DNA of 64,000 nt from an uncultured Acidimicrobiales bacterium (GTDB lineage: Bacteria; Actinomycetota; Acidimicrobiia; Acidimicrobiales; SZUA-35): positions 124,001 through 188,000 of the forward strand of contig CALAJQ010000007.1 in the NCBI GenBank assembly GCA_937922785.1, given 5' to 3'. Positions 15,634 through 23,939 of the stretch are shown here, piece after piece. The notes beneath the pieces are model-generated. The model was not told where the DNA came from. It did not search any database and worked only from the letters and a program-made list of their open reading frames with translations. Position 1 is the first letter of the stretch; each line of letters starts with the position of its first letter. Position numbers and translations under genes: made by a program.

Positions 15634-16788
15634 GTGTACCAACTCATAACGGACCCAGTCGCCTTATCCGAGGTAATCGCGGCTGCGGCCACCGAGCATA
15701 GGTACGCAATCGATACAGAGTTCCACCGAGAGCGAACCTACTTTCCGCAGGTGGCTCTAGTTCAGCTCGCCTGGGCAGATCAAACAGTTCTAATCGACCC
15801 TCTTGCGATCTCGCTCGAACCGTTAGCTGAGCTGCTAGACGGTCCGGGGCAGTGTATTTTCCACGCCGGGATACAAGACTTGGAAGTGCTGGAACTCGCC
15901 TGCGGAACAGTTCCCAAGGAGATTTTCGATACTCAAATTGCCGCTGGTTTTTTGGGCCTTTCCAGCGGCTCGCTGGCCTCATTGTTAGATCGCTATATGA
16001 ACGTATCGCTAGCCAAGGGTGATCGTTTGACCGATTGGCTCCGGCGCCCGCTCACCGACGCACAGCAAAAATATGCCGCAGCCGATGTTGACAATCTTCT
16101 GGAACTGACCGATATCTTGACCGCCCAGCTTGAAGACCTTGGTCGGCTTGATTGGGCGTTGGATGAAAGCCGGCTGCTGCTAGATCGACCAAGGACCGGC
16201 AGAGTTCCCGAAGACGCTGTCAACCGAATCAAGGACGCAAGATCACTTAAGGGTCAGGCGTACAAGGTCGCCTCTGCGGTTGCGGCCTGGAGAGAACGTC
16301 GCGCTGCTCGGCTCGATATTCCTGTGAGACAGGTATTGCCCGATCTAGCGATTGTCGGTGTCGCTCAGCGAGCACCCAAGACTTCTGAGCAACTGCTGGC
16401 GATTCGTGGCTTGGAGAAACGACACCTCCGAAACGATGCCGACGCAGCCTTATTAGAAGCGGTGCAAGAGGGTCTTAACTCACCCGACATTGAACGGCCG
16501 GCCAGTCGCCAAAAGGATCTACCCAAAGAGCTTCGACCGGTTGTTTCCCTGGTTACCGCATGGATCTCCCAACTAGCTCGCGACCACAAGCTCGATCCTG
16601 CGCTTCTTGCCACCCGATCTGACGTCGAGTCCCTACTCGGGAAGAAGGAATCTCGGCTGTTGTCTGGTTGGCGACATCAGCTCGTAGGCGAACCCATTGC
16701 ACAGCTTGCAGGTGGTGAGGCAGCCTTGGCGTTTGATGGTGGAGGACAGTTGGTGCTTGAAGCACGGAGTCATAAGCCACTGGTGTGA
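15634..16788 (+). CDS. rnd: Ribonuclease D
   Basis: 384 residues; a 3'-5' exoribonuclease that trims tRNA and other RNA 3' ends. The DEDDy exonuclease domain shows YAIDTEFHRERTYFP (Asp and Glu) near residue 24, HAGIQDLEVL (Asp) near 80 and YAAADVDNLLEL (Tyr and Asp) near 150. The HRDC domain follows at about residues 205-290 (LKGQAYKVASAVAAWRERRAA, LLAIRGL). The C-terminal 90 residues hold a second helical HRDC-like region. The start is GTG at 15634. A short hairpin with T-tract follows the gene. Confidence 0.93.
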   Translation: MYQLITDPVALSEVIAAAATEHRYAIDTEFHRERTYFPQVALVQLAWADQTVLIDPLAISLEPLAELLDGPGQCIFHAGIQDLEVLELACGTVPKEIFDTQIAAGFLGLSSGSLASLLDRYMNVSLAKGDRLTDWLRRPLTDAQQKYAAADVDNLLELTDILTAQLEDLGRLDWALDESRLLLDRPRTGRVPEDAVNRIKDARSLKGQAYKVASAVAAWRERRAARLDIPVRQVLPDLAIVGVAQRAPKTSEQLLAIRGLEKRHLRNDADAALLEAVQEGLNSPDIERPASRQKDLPKELRPVVSLVTAWISQLARDHKLDPALLATRSDVESLLGKKESRLLSGWRHQLVGEPIAQLAGGEAALAFDGGGQLVLEARSHKPLV

Positions 16789-16833
16789 CAGCCGATTTGG
16801 TTGCTTGCAGGTGGGTAATTTGGCTATTTGGGG

Positions 16834-16854
16834 TGCCAGTTGGCACTTATTTTC
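16834..16854 (+). terminator. Candidate terminator of rnd
   Basis: GTGCC, four-base loop, GGCAC (about 16833-16846), followed by TTATTTTC. The stem is short (5 bp) but the T-rich tail and position 45 bases after the stop fit. Confidence 0.4.
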
Positions 16855-16970
16855 GACAAGTTAGGGTGCCCGGCTAGTCCTCAGAAGAAAACGGCTCTAA
16901 ACTGGAACTATGCCGTCGTGGCGGATCACGCCAGGGCGGAAAATTATTCTCAATTCTCAGGAGTTGTCCC

Positions 16971-17147
16971 ATGAAGAAGGGGCGCCACCGCAGGTACGAA
17001 GAGGCTCGAGCTCTAAAGCGCACGAACCACGACAATGACATCGAGTCACTAATGGGCCGTCTCGACGAAGACCCGTTTGACTTGCCAACAACTAGCGAGG
17101 CATCAGATCTCGGATCAGATGAACTAGACGAGAGTTACTCGGACTAG
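16971..17147 (+). CDS. Small charged protein, 58 aa
   Basis: A short ORF in the 366-base gap between rnd and the ClC gene. It has a good ribosome-binding site (CAGGAG, 7-8 nt before the ATG at 16971). The first 18 residues are strongly basic (MKKGRHRRYEEARALKR), a central helix follows (NDIESLMGRLDED), and the last 20 are acidic. This basic-head/acidic-tail pattern recalls actinobacterial small proteins of the DUF3073 type, but the similarity is by eye and weak. A nucleic-acid or ribosome-associated role is possible. Unlike most genes here it has a ribosome-binding site and probably a leader. Confidence 0.6.
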   Translation: MKKGRHRRYEEARALKRTNHDNDIESLMGRLDEDPFDLPTTSEASDLGSDELDESYSD

Positions 17148-17153
17148 CTCTGC

Positions 17154-18836
17154 TTAGGAGGGAGTTTCTCCGCCAGTTTCGGCGAGGATCTCCTCTAACT
17201 TCACAATCTCAGACTCAAGAACCACTCCTACAAACGCGCCATCGTGGGTGGTCACTGCCAGCTGCTCAAGGCCAGCAACGTCCATTGCGGCTACTGCGTC
17301 CCTGAGGCTCCAAGAGGGCAGAGCTACCGGTGCTTCATCGTTCACGATCGCGGAAACATCAGTGGTTTCCCACTTTTCGCGATCAATCTTGGTGGCTGCC
17401 TCGAGCGAGCACATGCCGAGATAACTACCACCGGAGACAACGGGAACAATTGGTTCTCGTCTGCCCACTGCGTGGATCCACACGAACTCGCTGATGGTTG
17501 CGTCCGGGGGAACCGTCAGGGAATCGGTCTTAAGCGCAGCAGACAGCGGCAGCTGGAGTCGACCTTCAAGATGGCCAAGCCGCTCGGCATGCTGTCCCTT
17601 TGCCACCGAAGATTTACCAGCAACTAGCTGACTGAATGCAGCAGCAATTAGCGCCGGTACAACCGCCGCACCACCGCCGGTTCTTTCAGCCACAAACATG
17701 ACTGCAGCAAGCGGCGTTCGATAGCCAGCGGCAAGAAAAGCGGCCAAGCCCAGGATCGGCCACAGCGTGTCGTCAGTACCGAGGCCCGTTTCGTCAATCA
17801 AAGAGCCAACGAGCCTTCCCAGAATAATGCCCTGGACCGCAAGAGGGATGAAGTAGCCGCCGGTGCCACCAGCAGTCACAGTTAGAAATGTGGCGCACAT
17901 TCGCATCACAAAGATGAGCATCAGCATCCAGGCCACGGGTGCTTCTTCGGAGATCCAATCGACCACGTTGATTCCTGGGCCAAGTGTCAGTCCGGAATCA
18001 AAGAGTGCAAAGGATGCAAATGCCAGCGCTGCCAGCGCTAGGCCACTGGCACCCACTCGCTTCACGCTTTGGTGCTGCTCCGCTAAGGCTTTCGCAACAC
18101 GAATGCTCCAGGAATACACCCGCCCGCCAAAACCGGCGCCGATGCCGATCAGTACTGCGCCGAAAAGCCGGCTGGGGTCAATCTCGGCATCAAAGGCAAG
18201 AGGCAGAAGCGTGGTTGTGCCACCGAAGGGAACCCAGCTTGAGGTCAGGTAGCTTGCGGCGGACGCAATCAGTGACGGCAGGATTGCCTTGGCCACAAGG
18301 TCGTCTCGGTACGGTGCCTCAAGAGCGAAGATAACACCCGTAGCAGGGGCTTGGAATACAGCCGATACGCCGGCGGCAGCGCCCGCGGTTAGCAGCAGCT
18401 TCGCAGAGTCGCGCCCCAACCAACTCTTGATCCGTCGGTTTAGCGCAAGTCCGGCAACTGAGCCGGTGTAAATGGATGGGCCTTCAAGCCCCATCGCCCC
18501 ACCACCCGCGATTGTTGCAACGCCGGCCATCATTCGGGCCGGCCACAAACGCACTTCAAGGAACGGCGTTCTGCTGTGATAGGCCGATATGTATTCATCG
18601 GCAGTAGCCGACGTGGTTTTTGAACCTGTCAGAATCAGTGTGGCCACACTGAGTCCGACCAGAGGTGCGAACGCCTGAACATAGGAAGGCTGTTCGAGTA
18701 ACCAGTTGAGGCCAATCTCGATGGTCACGAACTCAAACAGACTCACCACGATGCGAACCACGACGCCAAGCAGCGCAGCGGCGCCCAAGAGTCTGGTGAT
18801 ATGGCTATCTGGAAGAAGTGATCGGATTTGATTCAC
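17154..18836 (-). CDS. ClC-type chloride channel/transporter with C-terminal CBS pair
   Basis: 560 residues. ClC membrane domain (about 15-430) followed by two CBS domains (about 435-555; HAVGRREPIVPVVSGG, VAAMDVAGLEQLAVTTHDG). The gating-glutamate motif is GLEGP (near 118) and GGYFIPLAVQG (near 320) matches GxFxP. The helix-D motif GSGIP that supplies the chloride-coordinating Ser is not present; the corresponding stretch reads SATADEYISAYH. The C-terminal Tyr that completes the central anion site is not obvious either (AGKSSVAKG). It may be a ClC with altered ion coordination. The start is GTG at 18836. Anion antiport versus channel behaviour cannot be decided, though the gating Glu is kept. 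Confidence 0.88.
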   Translation of the reverse strand: MNQIRSLLPDSHITRLLGAAALLGVVVRIVVSLFEFVTIEIGLNWLLEQPSYVQAFAPLVGLSVATLILTGSKTTSATADEYISAYHSRTPFLEVRLWPARMMAGVATIAGGGAMGLEGPSIYTGSVAGLALNRRIKSWLGRDSAKLLLTAGAAAGVSAVFQAPATGVIFALEAPYRDDLVAKAILPSLIASAASYLTSSWVPFGGTTTLLPLAFDAEIDPSRLFGAVLIGIGAGFGGRVYSWSIRVAKALAEQHQSVKRVGASGLALAALAFASFALFDSGLTLGPGINVVDWISEEAPVAWMLMLIFVMRMCATFLTVTAGGTGGYFIPLAVQGIILGRLVGSLIDETGLGTDDTLWPILGLAAFLAAGYRTPLAAVMFVAERTGGGAAVVPALIAAAFSQLVAGKSSVAKGQHAERLGHLEGRLQLPLSAALKTDSLTVPPDATISEFVWIHAVGRREPIVPVVSGGSYLGMCSLEAATKIDREKWETTDVSAIVNDEAPVALPSWSLRDAVAAMDVAGLEQLAVTTHDGAFVGVVLESEIVKLEEILAETGGETPS

Positions 18837-18853
18837 TTAGATTGTGGCCGTTC

Positions 18854-19645
18854 CTATTTGGTGGTGAGGGTCACCGCAACGCCACTGCGTTGTCGATCAA
18901 GTTCGCCTGCCAGTTTGGCATAGATCTCAGCGCCGACGAGTTCTATCAATTCGTCTCGATTGGACACATACAACGGGTTCGGATGGTTGTAGGCCTCAGT
19001 GGAATCGATGCACCACCAATTGAATTCCTCACCGCCTGATCCCCAGTCTCGTTGTTGCCATGGCTTGATGAAAACCGTGTCATGTCCTTCATCGTCGGTA
19101 TGGATGTCCAACCGGATTGGCACCTGCCAGCAAACATCTGGTTTCCAATCGAGCGGGCGCTCTCCGCTTTGTAAGGCGCCGATGTGTAGTGCACACCCTG
19201 CCCCGCCTTCGAAGCCATCTCGGTTTAGGAAAATGCATGCACCATCGTGGGTGGGAGTTACCCAATCACCTTCTGCGTTCTTGACCACTGAGCCTTTGGT
19301 CACCGACCCTTCACCCAGATCTTTGGCGATCTCCATGAACTGCCATTGGTCTGGGGTGAGGCGCCGGATATAGGCCTTTGTCTCTTTGCGATCTTGTTTG
19401 TCGGCAAAGTGGGCGCCGTGAATGCAACAGCCGAGCGTGTGCGTCGGGTCGGGCTCGGTGTCAATGGACTTGCAGCCGTTGCCATATATGCAGTCAAACC
19501 CGGACTGCATGAAGGTCGAATCAAACAACCAAGTGTCCCCATTTGAATCGTCAAAGGAAATCCAGCGACGACCATCAGCGCTTGGCCGATGACCGGGGTC
19601 CTGGGGCTCTTGATTTCGGGCTGTCTCTTGCGGGTTAGAACTCAA
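18854..19645 (-). CDS. Conserved Cys-rich protein, possibly YkgJ-like metal-binding
   Basis: 263 residues with eight Cys in ordered groups: FDCIYGNGCKS, TLGCCIHGAHF, DGACIFLN, GAGCALHIG, PDVCWQVPIR and WWCIDS. This spacing, with a paired Cys-Cys and later GCALH, recalls the YkgJ (UPF0153) zinc/iron-chelating proteins but is longer and seems to be an actinobacterial version. RLTPDQWQFM is another conserved-looking segment. I infer a soluble metal-site protein; no catalytic function is known to me. The start appears to be TTG at 19645. It is divergent from the 64-residue gene at 19682 and follows the ClC start by 18 bases. Confidence 0.6.
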   Translation of the reverse strand: MSSNPQETARNQEPQDPGHRPSADGRRWISFDDSNGDTWLFDSTFMQSGFDCIYGNGCKSIDTEPDPTHTLGCCIHGAHFADKQDRKETKAYIRRLTPDQWQFMEIAKDLGEGSVTKGSVVKNAEGDWVTPTHDGACIFLNRDGFEGGAGCALHIGALQSGERPLDWKPDVCWQVPIRLDIHTDDEGHDTVFIKPWQQRDWGSGGEEFNWWCIDSTEAYNHPNPLYVSNRDELIELVGAEIYAKLAGELDRQRSGVAVTLTTK

Positions 19646-19681
19646 GCGAGTCCGAGAGTAGCTGGATTAGGGCAGACTGAG

Positions 19682-19876
19682 ATGGTGGAAGACAGAGTTG
19701 TCGAAATTGCCGAACGCCTTAATCAGATCGTAGAAGAGCTGACCGACGTCGCATACGAAATACTGCGAGAAGCCGTGGAGGACGGGGCAACGTCACGACC
19801 CCCGCTAGAAAAGAAAGTGATGATTGCCCGCAGGGCAGTTGAGAAAGCAGCACACACGCTGGAATCAGCCAGCTAG
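19682..19876 (+). CDS. Small alpha-helical protein, 64 aa
   Basis: Family not recognised. The sequence is almost entirely helical and amphipathic: EIAERLNQIVEELTDVAYEILREAVEDG, a PPLEKK turn, then ARRAVEKAAHTLES, so a two-helix hairpin is likely. No Cys, no membrane segment. The ATG at 19682 is chosen because homology-like composition begins there; the upstream extension to 19589 is the antisense shadow of the Cys-rich gene. TAGGGC lies 8 nt upstream as a weak -10. Convergent with the LOG gene. Confidence 0.6.
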   Translation: MVEDRVVEIAERLNQIVEELTDVAYEILREAVEDGATSRPPLEKKVMIARRAVEKAAHTLESAS

Positions 19877-19892
19877 CTTCTCGGACAATTAG

Positions 19893-20996
19893 CTAGAGCA
19901 GGTCCTCTGGGTCAGGGCCAATTCCGTGCAGGGGATTTGCACCAGGTTGGTCGCCGGGAGACAGCTGGTTCAGCCGCAGAATCAAAGCGCTAAGTCGAGC
20001 GAAGTCCTTGTTGTTGAAAGCCAGTGAAATTCGAGGCAAGTCAACGCAATCAGATTCAGCGATCTCGATTTTCGATACATCAGCTCTATCAATAGTGCCG
20101 CTCACCAGAATGTCGCTGAATTCTGAATTGACCGTGGCAAGCACCTCGTCAGTTATCTCATGCTGGAGGCGAATGATCACCCGCTTGTGCATATACCGAA
20201 GCGAGTGATAGCAGGTGTAGAAATCGCAGATCCAGGCGACTGCTTCGTCTGGATCATGAGTGTGTTTAAACAGCCCGAGGTCCTCAGCGCTAATCATTCC
20301 GCCAGCTAGCAATTCACCTTTTACATAATCCAGCCAAGAGGCCCAATAGGTCGAGCCGGGGTGGTCCAAAAGCACAACCGGGCTCGGGTAGCTCTTTCCG
20401 GTTTGAATAAGCGTCAGCAGCTCAAAGCCCTCGTCGTGAGTGCCGAAACCTCCGGGCAGGAGAGCAAAACCGTCAGCCTCTTTCACGAAGGTCATCTTCC
20501 TGGTGAAGAAGTATTTGTAGGTAGCCAGCTTTGGATCATCGCCAAAGACAGTTGCTCCTGAATCCTCGAAGGGAAGCTCGATGCTGATTCCAAGAGAGTT
20601 GTCGATCCCGGCGCCCTCGATTGCGGCTGTCATGATTCCAGGTCCGGCTCCGCTAATGATCATCCAGCTTTGCTCGGCAACCTTTTGGGAGAACTCCTTT
20701 GCCAAAAGGTAGTCGGGGTGATCTGTAGCGGTCCGAGCGCTGCCGAAGACGCTGACTTTCTGCCGGTCAACATAGGGGGCAAATACTCGATAGGTGTTCA
20801 ACATCTCAACCAAGGTTTGTGATGCGATCTTAAGTTCCAGCCGTGGCAGCTCGGCCGCATCCATATCAAGAGCGGTTACGAGAAGCTTTCGGACCAGGTC
20901 GTCGTTGGAGTCTGATCCGACTGTTTCAAGAATCTGACTTAGGGCGATGTCAACTGGTTGGTCACCGAAGTTACTGCGGGCTTTGGGTGCGCTCAT
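19893..20996 (-). CDS. LOG-family protein (TIGR00730-like), long form
   Basis: 367 residues. LOG proteins are phosphoribohydrolases that release bases from nucleoside 5'-monophosphates; several bacterial homologues act as general nucleotide nucleosidases. The Rossmann core (about 75-270) has VSVFGSART, IISGAGPGIMTAAIEGA and the catalytic signature FTRKMTFVKEADGFALLPGGFGTHDE with Arg and Glu in place. Around 80 N-terminal and 90 C-terminal residues flank the core, which is longer than the roughly 190-residue plant-type LOG and resembles the larger PpnN-like forms. Promoter TAGTCT lies 7 nt upstream. It ends 17 bases from the small helical gene. Confidence 0.88.
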   Translation of the reverse strand: MSAPKARSNFGDQPVDIALSQILETVGSDSNDDLVRKLLVTALDMDAAELPRLELKIASQTLVEMLNTYRVFAPYVDRQKVSVFGSARTATDHPDYLLAKEFSQKVAEQSWMIISGAGPGIMTAAIEGAGIDNSLGISIELPFEDSGATVFGDDPKLATYKYFFTRKMTFVKEADGFALLPGGFGTHDEGFELLTLIQTGKSYPSPVVLLDHPGSTYWASWLDYVKGELLAGGMISAEDLGLFKHTHDPDEAVAWICDFYTCYHSLRYMHKRVIIRLQHEITDEVLATVNSEFSDILVSGTIDRADVSKIEIAESDCVDLPRISLAFNNKDFARLSALILRLNQLSPGDQPGANPLHGIGPDPEDLL

Positions 20997-21003
20997 TCAC
21001 CCG

Positions 21004-21009
21004 AGACTA
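21004..21009 (-). promoter_or_regulatory. -10 hexamer TAGTCT for the LOG gene
   Basis: On the minus strand TAGTCT ends 7 nt before the ATG at 20996. It touches the stop of fbiC at 21007. Confidence 0.45.
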
Positions 21010-23358
21010 GACCAGTACTTCAGGATTGATTCGCCCGTAGAGAGTGTTCCTTTGAACAAGTCGGCGTCCCAGGGGCTCAACGAGGTCTGCGAAGTCATCG
21101 GCTGTTAGTTCCTGACCGTGGGACGCGCCAGCAGCTCTAGAGATGTTTTCATCCATCAACGTTCCACCGAGGTCGTTACAGCCAGCTTGAAGCAACTGCG
21201 CTGCGGCATTTGTGCCAGTCTTTACCCAGCCGGTTTGGATATTGTCGATGTAGCCAACGTAGGCAATTCGGGCAACTGCATGAACGAGCAGGTTCTCCCT
21301 AAAGGTTGGGCCTCTACGAGCTTTCTTTTGAAGATAGATCGGTGACGCCATGTGGACGAATGGCAGGCCGACAAACTCGGTGAAGCCACCAGTGCGAGAC
21401 TGGAGGTCTCTTGTAAGCAGAAGGTGCTTGACCCAGTCTTTAGGACTTTCAACTGAGCCGTACATCATCGTGACGTTGGATCGAAGCCCGACTTCATGGG
21501 CCGTCTCGTGGGCAAACAGCCACTCTTCGGTATTGATCTTGTCTGGGCAGAGTATCTCGCGGATGTCATCGTCAAGGATCTCTGCTGCGGTGCCTGGGAG
21601 ACTTCGTAACCCGGCGTCCATTGCTCGCCGCAGGTAGTCGGCCAGCGGCTCGCCGTTGCGCTTTGCGCCTTCCATAACTTCCAAAGCGGTAAAACCGTGG
21701 ACGTGTATGTTCGGCGCAACTTCCTTTACTGCCTTACAAACTTCTATGTAGTAGTCACCGTCAAAGTCAGGATGGATTCCGCCCTGGAGACATACTTCGG
21801 TTGCGCCCTTCTGTTCGGCCTCAACGACTCTCTCCTGCATCTGCTCCAGCGTCAGCAGGTACGGGTTTCCTCTCAAGTTTAGGCTGAGCGGACCTTTTGA
21901 GAATCCGCAGAACCGACACTTGAACGTGCAAACGTTTGTGTAGTTGATGTTGCGGTTGATTACGTAAGTGACCTCGTCGCCAACAATTTCGGCTCGCAGG
22001 CGGTCCGCAGCCTGGGCAACTGCGGTGACCTCGGACCCGCGAGCTCCGAAGAGGGTTAGGAGTTCTTCCGCGCCAGCCTCTTCGCCAGCGAGCACGCCGT
22101 TTAGAACCTCAACCACCGGCCCTGAGGTTGCGACTGGCTGGTCGATGAGATCTATCGGGGTGACTTGAGCGCCTGAGTACCAAGCCGTCGATCTGTCGCC
22201 AATGATTACGACCTCGGCACCGTCATCGGAGGCGCCCTTAATGAACTCGGTCTTCTCCGGGAAGAAGGCTCCCGGATCGTCGCGGCCTAATGATTCTGAA
22301 TCTGACCTGTCCATCACCGGGAAGACCAAATTGTCATCCAGCCAGCGCGTGGGCTGGCTTGCAAACTCTGGATAAATGGTCAGCCGAGGGGCCAGAACGT
22401 GGCCGCTTGCTTCGGTGATCTCGCGAATCCGGTCCACATCGGGCCATGGACGCTCTGGGTTCACGTGATCGGCAGTGACCGGGGATACACCGCCCCAGTC
22501 GTCAATGCCAGCAGAGATCAATTCGCCGAACTCGTCGCTGAGGTTGGGTGGTGCCTGAAGATGGACTGACTCGGGCAATATCAATCGAGCCAGTGCGATC
22601 GCTCTTAGGTAGGCCTCACTGTCACAAGCTCGGGACTTCCACATTGCCGTGCCTGGCTTGGGGAGGAAGTTCTGGACGATGACTTCTTGCACATGGCCCC
22701 AGCGCCTGTGTGAATCGGCAATTGCTGACAGGGCTTCGATGCGGTCTTGCTCTGTCTCGCCAATTCCGCAAAGGATTCCGGTTGTGAATGCGATGTTGAG
22801 CTTGCCCGCTGACTCCAAGGTAGCGAGGCGCCTTGCAGGCTCTTTGTCAGGAGCATTGTTGTGGGCCGCTAGGTCGGCGCGAAGGCTCTCGATCATCATC
22901 CCCTGACTCGGGCTTACCTTGCGCAGCCCAGCAAGTTCGTCTTCATGTAGCGCTCCCGCATTGGCGTGAGGCAATAGGCCAGTCTCAGTGAGCACGAGTT
23001 CACACATGGCCGCGAGATAGTCAACTGTGGATTCGTATCCGTTCTCTTCTAGCCACTGTTGGGCTGCGGGGTAACGAAGTTCCGGTCGCTCACCCAAGGT
23101 GAAGAGGGCCTCATGACATCCGGCTCGCGCTCCTTTGCGAGCGATTCTAAGAACCTCGTCTGGGCTGAGGAATGGTGATTCCAATCGTGCGGGAGGCTGG
23201 GCGAATGTGCAGTAGCCGCATTGGTCCCTACACAACATGGTCAAAGGGATGAAGACCTTGGGGGAGTAGGTGATCCGGTTTCCGAAGGCGGAATCTCGTA
23301 TCGCCGAAGCTTGCGCTAGCAGCTCCTCAGTTTCCAGACTCGACAGCTCTTCAAACAT
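21007..23358 (-). CDS. fbiC: 7,8-didemethyl-8-hydroxy-5-deazariboflavin (FO) synthase, fused CofG-CofH
   Basis: 783 residues with two radical-SAM halves, as in actinobacterial FbiC. It makes FO, the chromophore of coenzyme F420, from 5-amino-6-ribitylaminouracil and tyrosine. The CofG half (about 1-350) has the cluster motif CRDQCGYCTF near residue 43; the CofH half (about 440-783) has CTFKCRFCGFSKG near 485, each a C-x3-C-x2-C [4Fe-4S] site. The linker region (about 360-430) is poorly conserved. The start ATG at 23358 overlaps the HxlR stop by 8 bases (ATGTTTGA), so the two genes are co-translated. The LLM oxidoreductase at 44.4 kb is a likely user of the cofactor. Confidence 0.96.
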   Translation of the reverse strand: MFEELSSLETEELLAQASAIRDSAFGNRITYSPKVFIPLTMLCRDQCGYCTFAQPPARLESPFLSPDEVLRIARKGARAGCHEALFTLGERPELRYPAAQQWLEENGYESTVDYLAAMCELVLTETGLLPHANAGALHEDELAGLRKVSPSQGMMIESLRADLAAHNNAPDKEPARRLATLESAGKLNIAFTTGILCGIGETEQDRIEALSAIADSHRRWGHVQEVIVQNFLPKPGTAMWKSRACDSEAYLRAIALARLILPESVHLQAPPNLSDEFGELISAGIDDWGGVSPVTADHVNPERPWPDVDRIREITEASGHVLAPRLTIYPEFASQPTRWLDDNLVFPVMDRSDSESLGRDDPGAFFPEKTEFIKGASDDGAEVVIIGDRSTAWYSGAQVTPIDLIDQPVATSGPVVEVLNGVLAGEEAGAEELLTLFGARGSEVTAVAQAADRLRAEIVGDEVTYVINRNINYTNVCTFKCRFCGFSKGPLSLNLRGNPYLLTLEQMQERVVEAEQKGATEVCLQGGIHPDFDGDYYIEVCKAVKEVAPNIHVHGFTALEVMEGAKRNGEPLADYLRRAMDAGLRSLPGTAAEILDDDIREILCPDKINTEEWLFAHETAHEVGLRSNVTMMYGSVESPKDWVKHLLLTRDLQSRTGGFTEFVGLPFVHMASPIYLQKKARRGPTFRENLLVHAVARIAYVGYIDNIQTGWVKTGTNAAAQLLQAGCNDLGGTLMDENISRAAGASHGQELTADDFADLVEPLGRRLVQRNTLYGRINPEVLV

Positions 23359-23803
23359 TTAGGTTTACTCCTGGTCCTGGTGTGGAACGAATTTGTGTTG
23401 GCCCGACTGCCGAATCGCAGTCAGGGCACCAGACATGGTGTTGCAGCGCAGTACCACAGGCGTCGTGGGTCAACACAGTGGGTGGCCCGCCGTCGGCATA
23501 CCAACGATCACCCCAATGCATCAGTGCAATCAACGCGCCGGAAAGCTCTAGGCCTCTGGGCGTCAGACGATATTCGTAGCGGGCCGGGTGCTCCTGATAA
23601 AGCACCTTCTCAAGTACGTCTGACTCGACAAGACTTCTCAGACGAGACGAAAGCAAGTTCTTCGCTATTCCCAGTTCGTCAGCAAACTCAGAGAATCGCC
23701 GATCGCCACGAAAGGCTTGGCGCAATATGAGTAGCGACCACCGATCTCCGACCACAGCCAAGGTGGCCGCAATCGAACAGCTGTGATCTGGGCTAGTTGT
23801 CAT
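23351..23803 (-). CDS. HxlR-family transcriptional regulator
   Basis: 150 residues. The winged-helix HxlR/DUF24 domain (about 5-110) is clear: CSIAATLAVVGDRWSLLILR, FRGDRRFSEFADELGIAKNLLSSRLRSLVE in the recognition region and YEYRLTPRGLEL in the wing. HxlR members often respond to electrophiles or redox state, sometimes through Cys; here Cys lies at the start (near residue 9) and in the C-terminal CGTALQHHVWCPDC, a possible zinc or redox pair. The ATG at 23803 is used rather than the 22-codon extension; TAACTT lies 8 nt upstream. It overlaps fbiC by 8 bases and is the first gene of that two-gene operon. Confidence 0.88.
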   Translation of the reverse strand: MTTSPDHSCSIAATLAVVGDRWSLLILRQAFRGDRRFSEFADELGIAKNLLSSRLRSLVESDVLEKVLYQEHPARYEYRLTPRGLELSGALIALMHWGDRWYADGGPPTVLTHDACGTALQHHVWCPDCDSAVGPTQIRSTPGPGVNLNV

Positions 23804-23811
23804 CGTGGAAC

Positions 23812-23845
23812 AAGTTACGTGAGTGGGTTTACTTTTGCAACTTAC
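23812..23845 (-). promoter_or_regulatory. HxlR promoter with candidate operator
   Basis: TAACTT (23812-23817, minus strand) ends 8 nt before the ATG at 23803. AAGTTAC at 23812-23818 and CAACTTAC at 23838-23845 form an interrupted inverted repeat with three TTAC words between 23815 and 23845, a plausible autoregulatory site. Confidence 0.3.
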
Positions 23846-23939
23846 CGAAAATCTGGTCCGGATAGGCACGCTTGCCTAGTTTGGCTATAGTCGCCGGTTG
23901 TTACCGAATCGTAATAGATGCGGCGGAGGCATCGGACTA

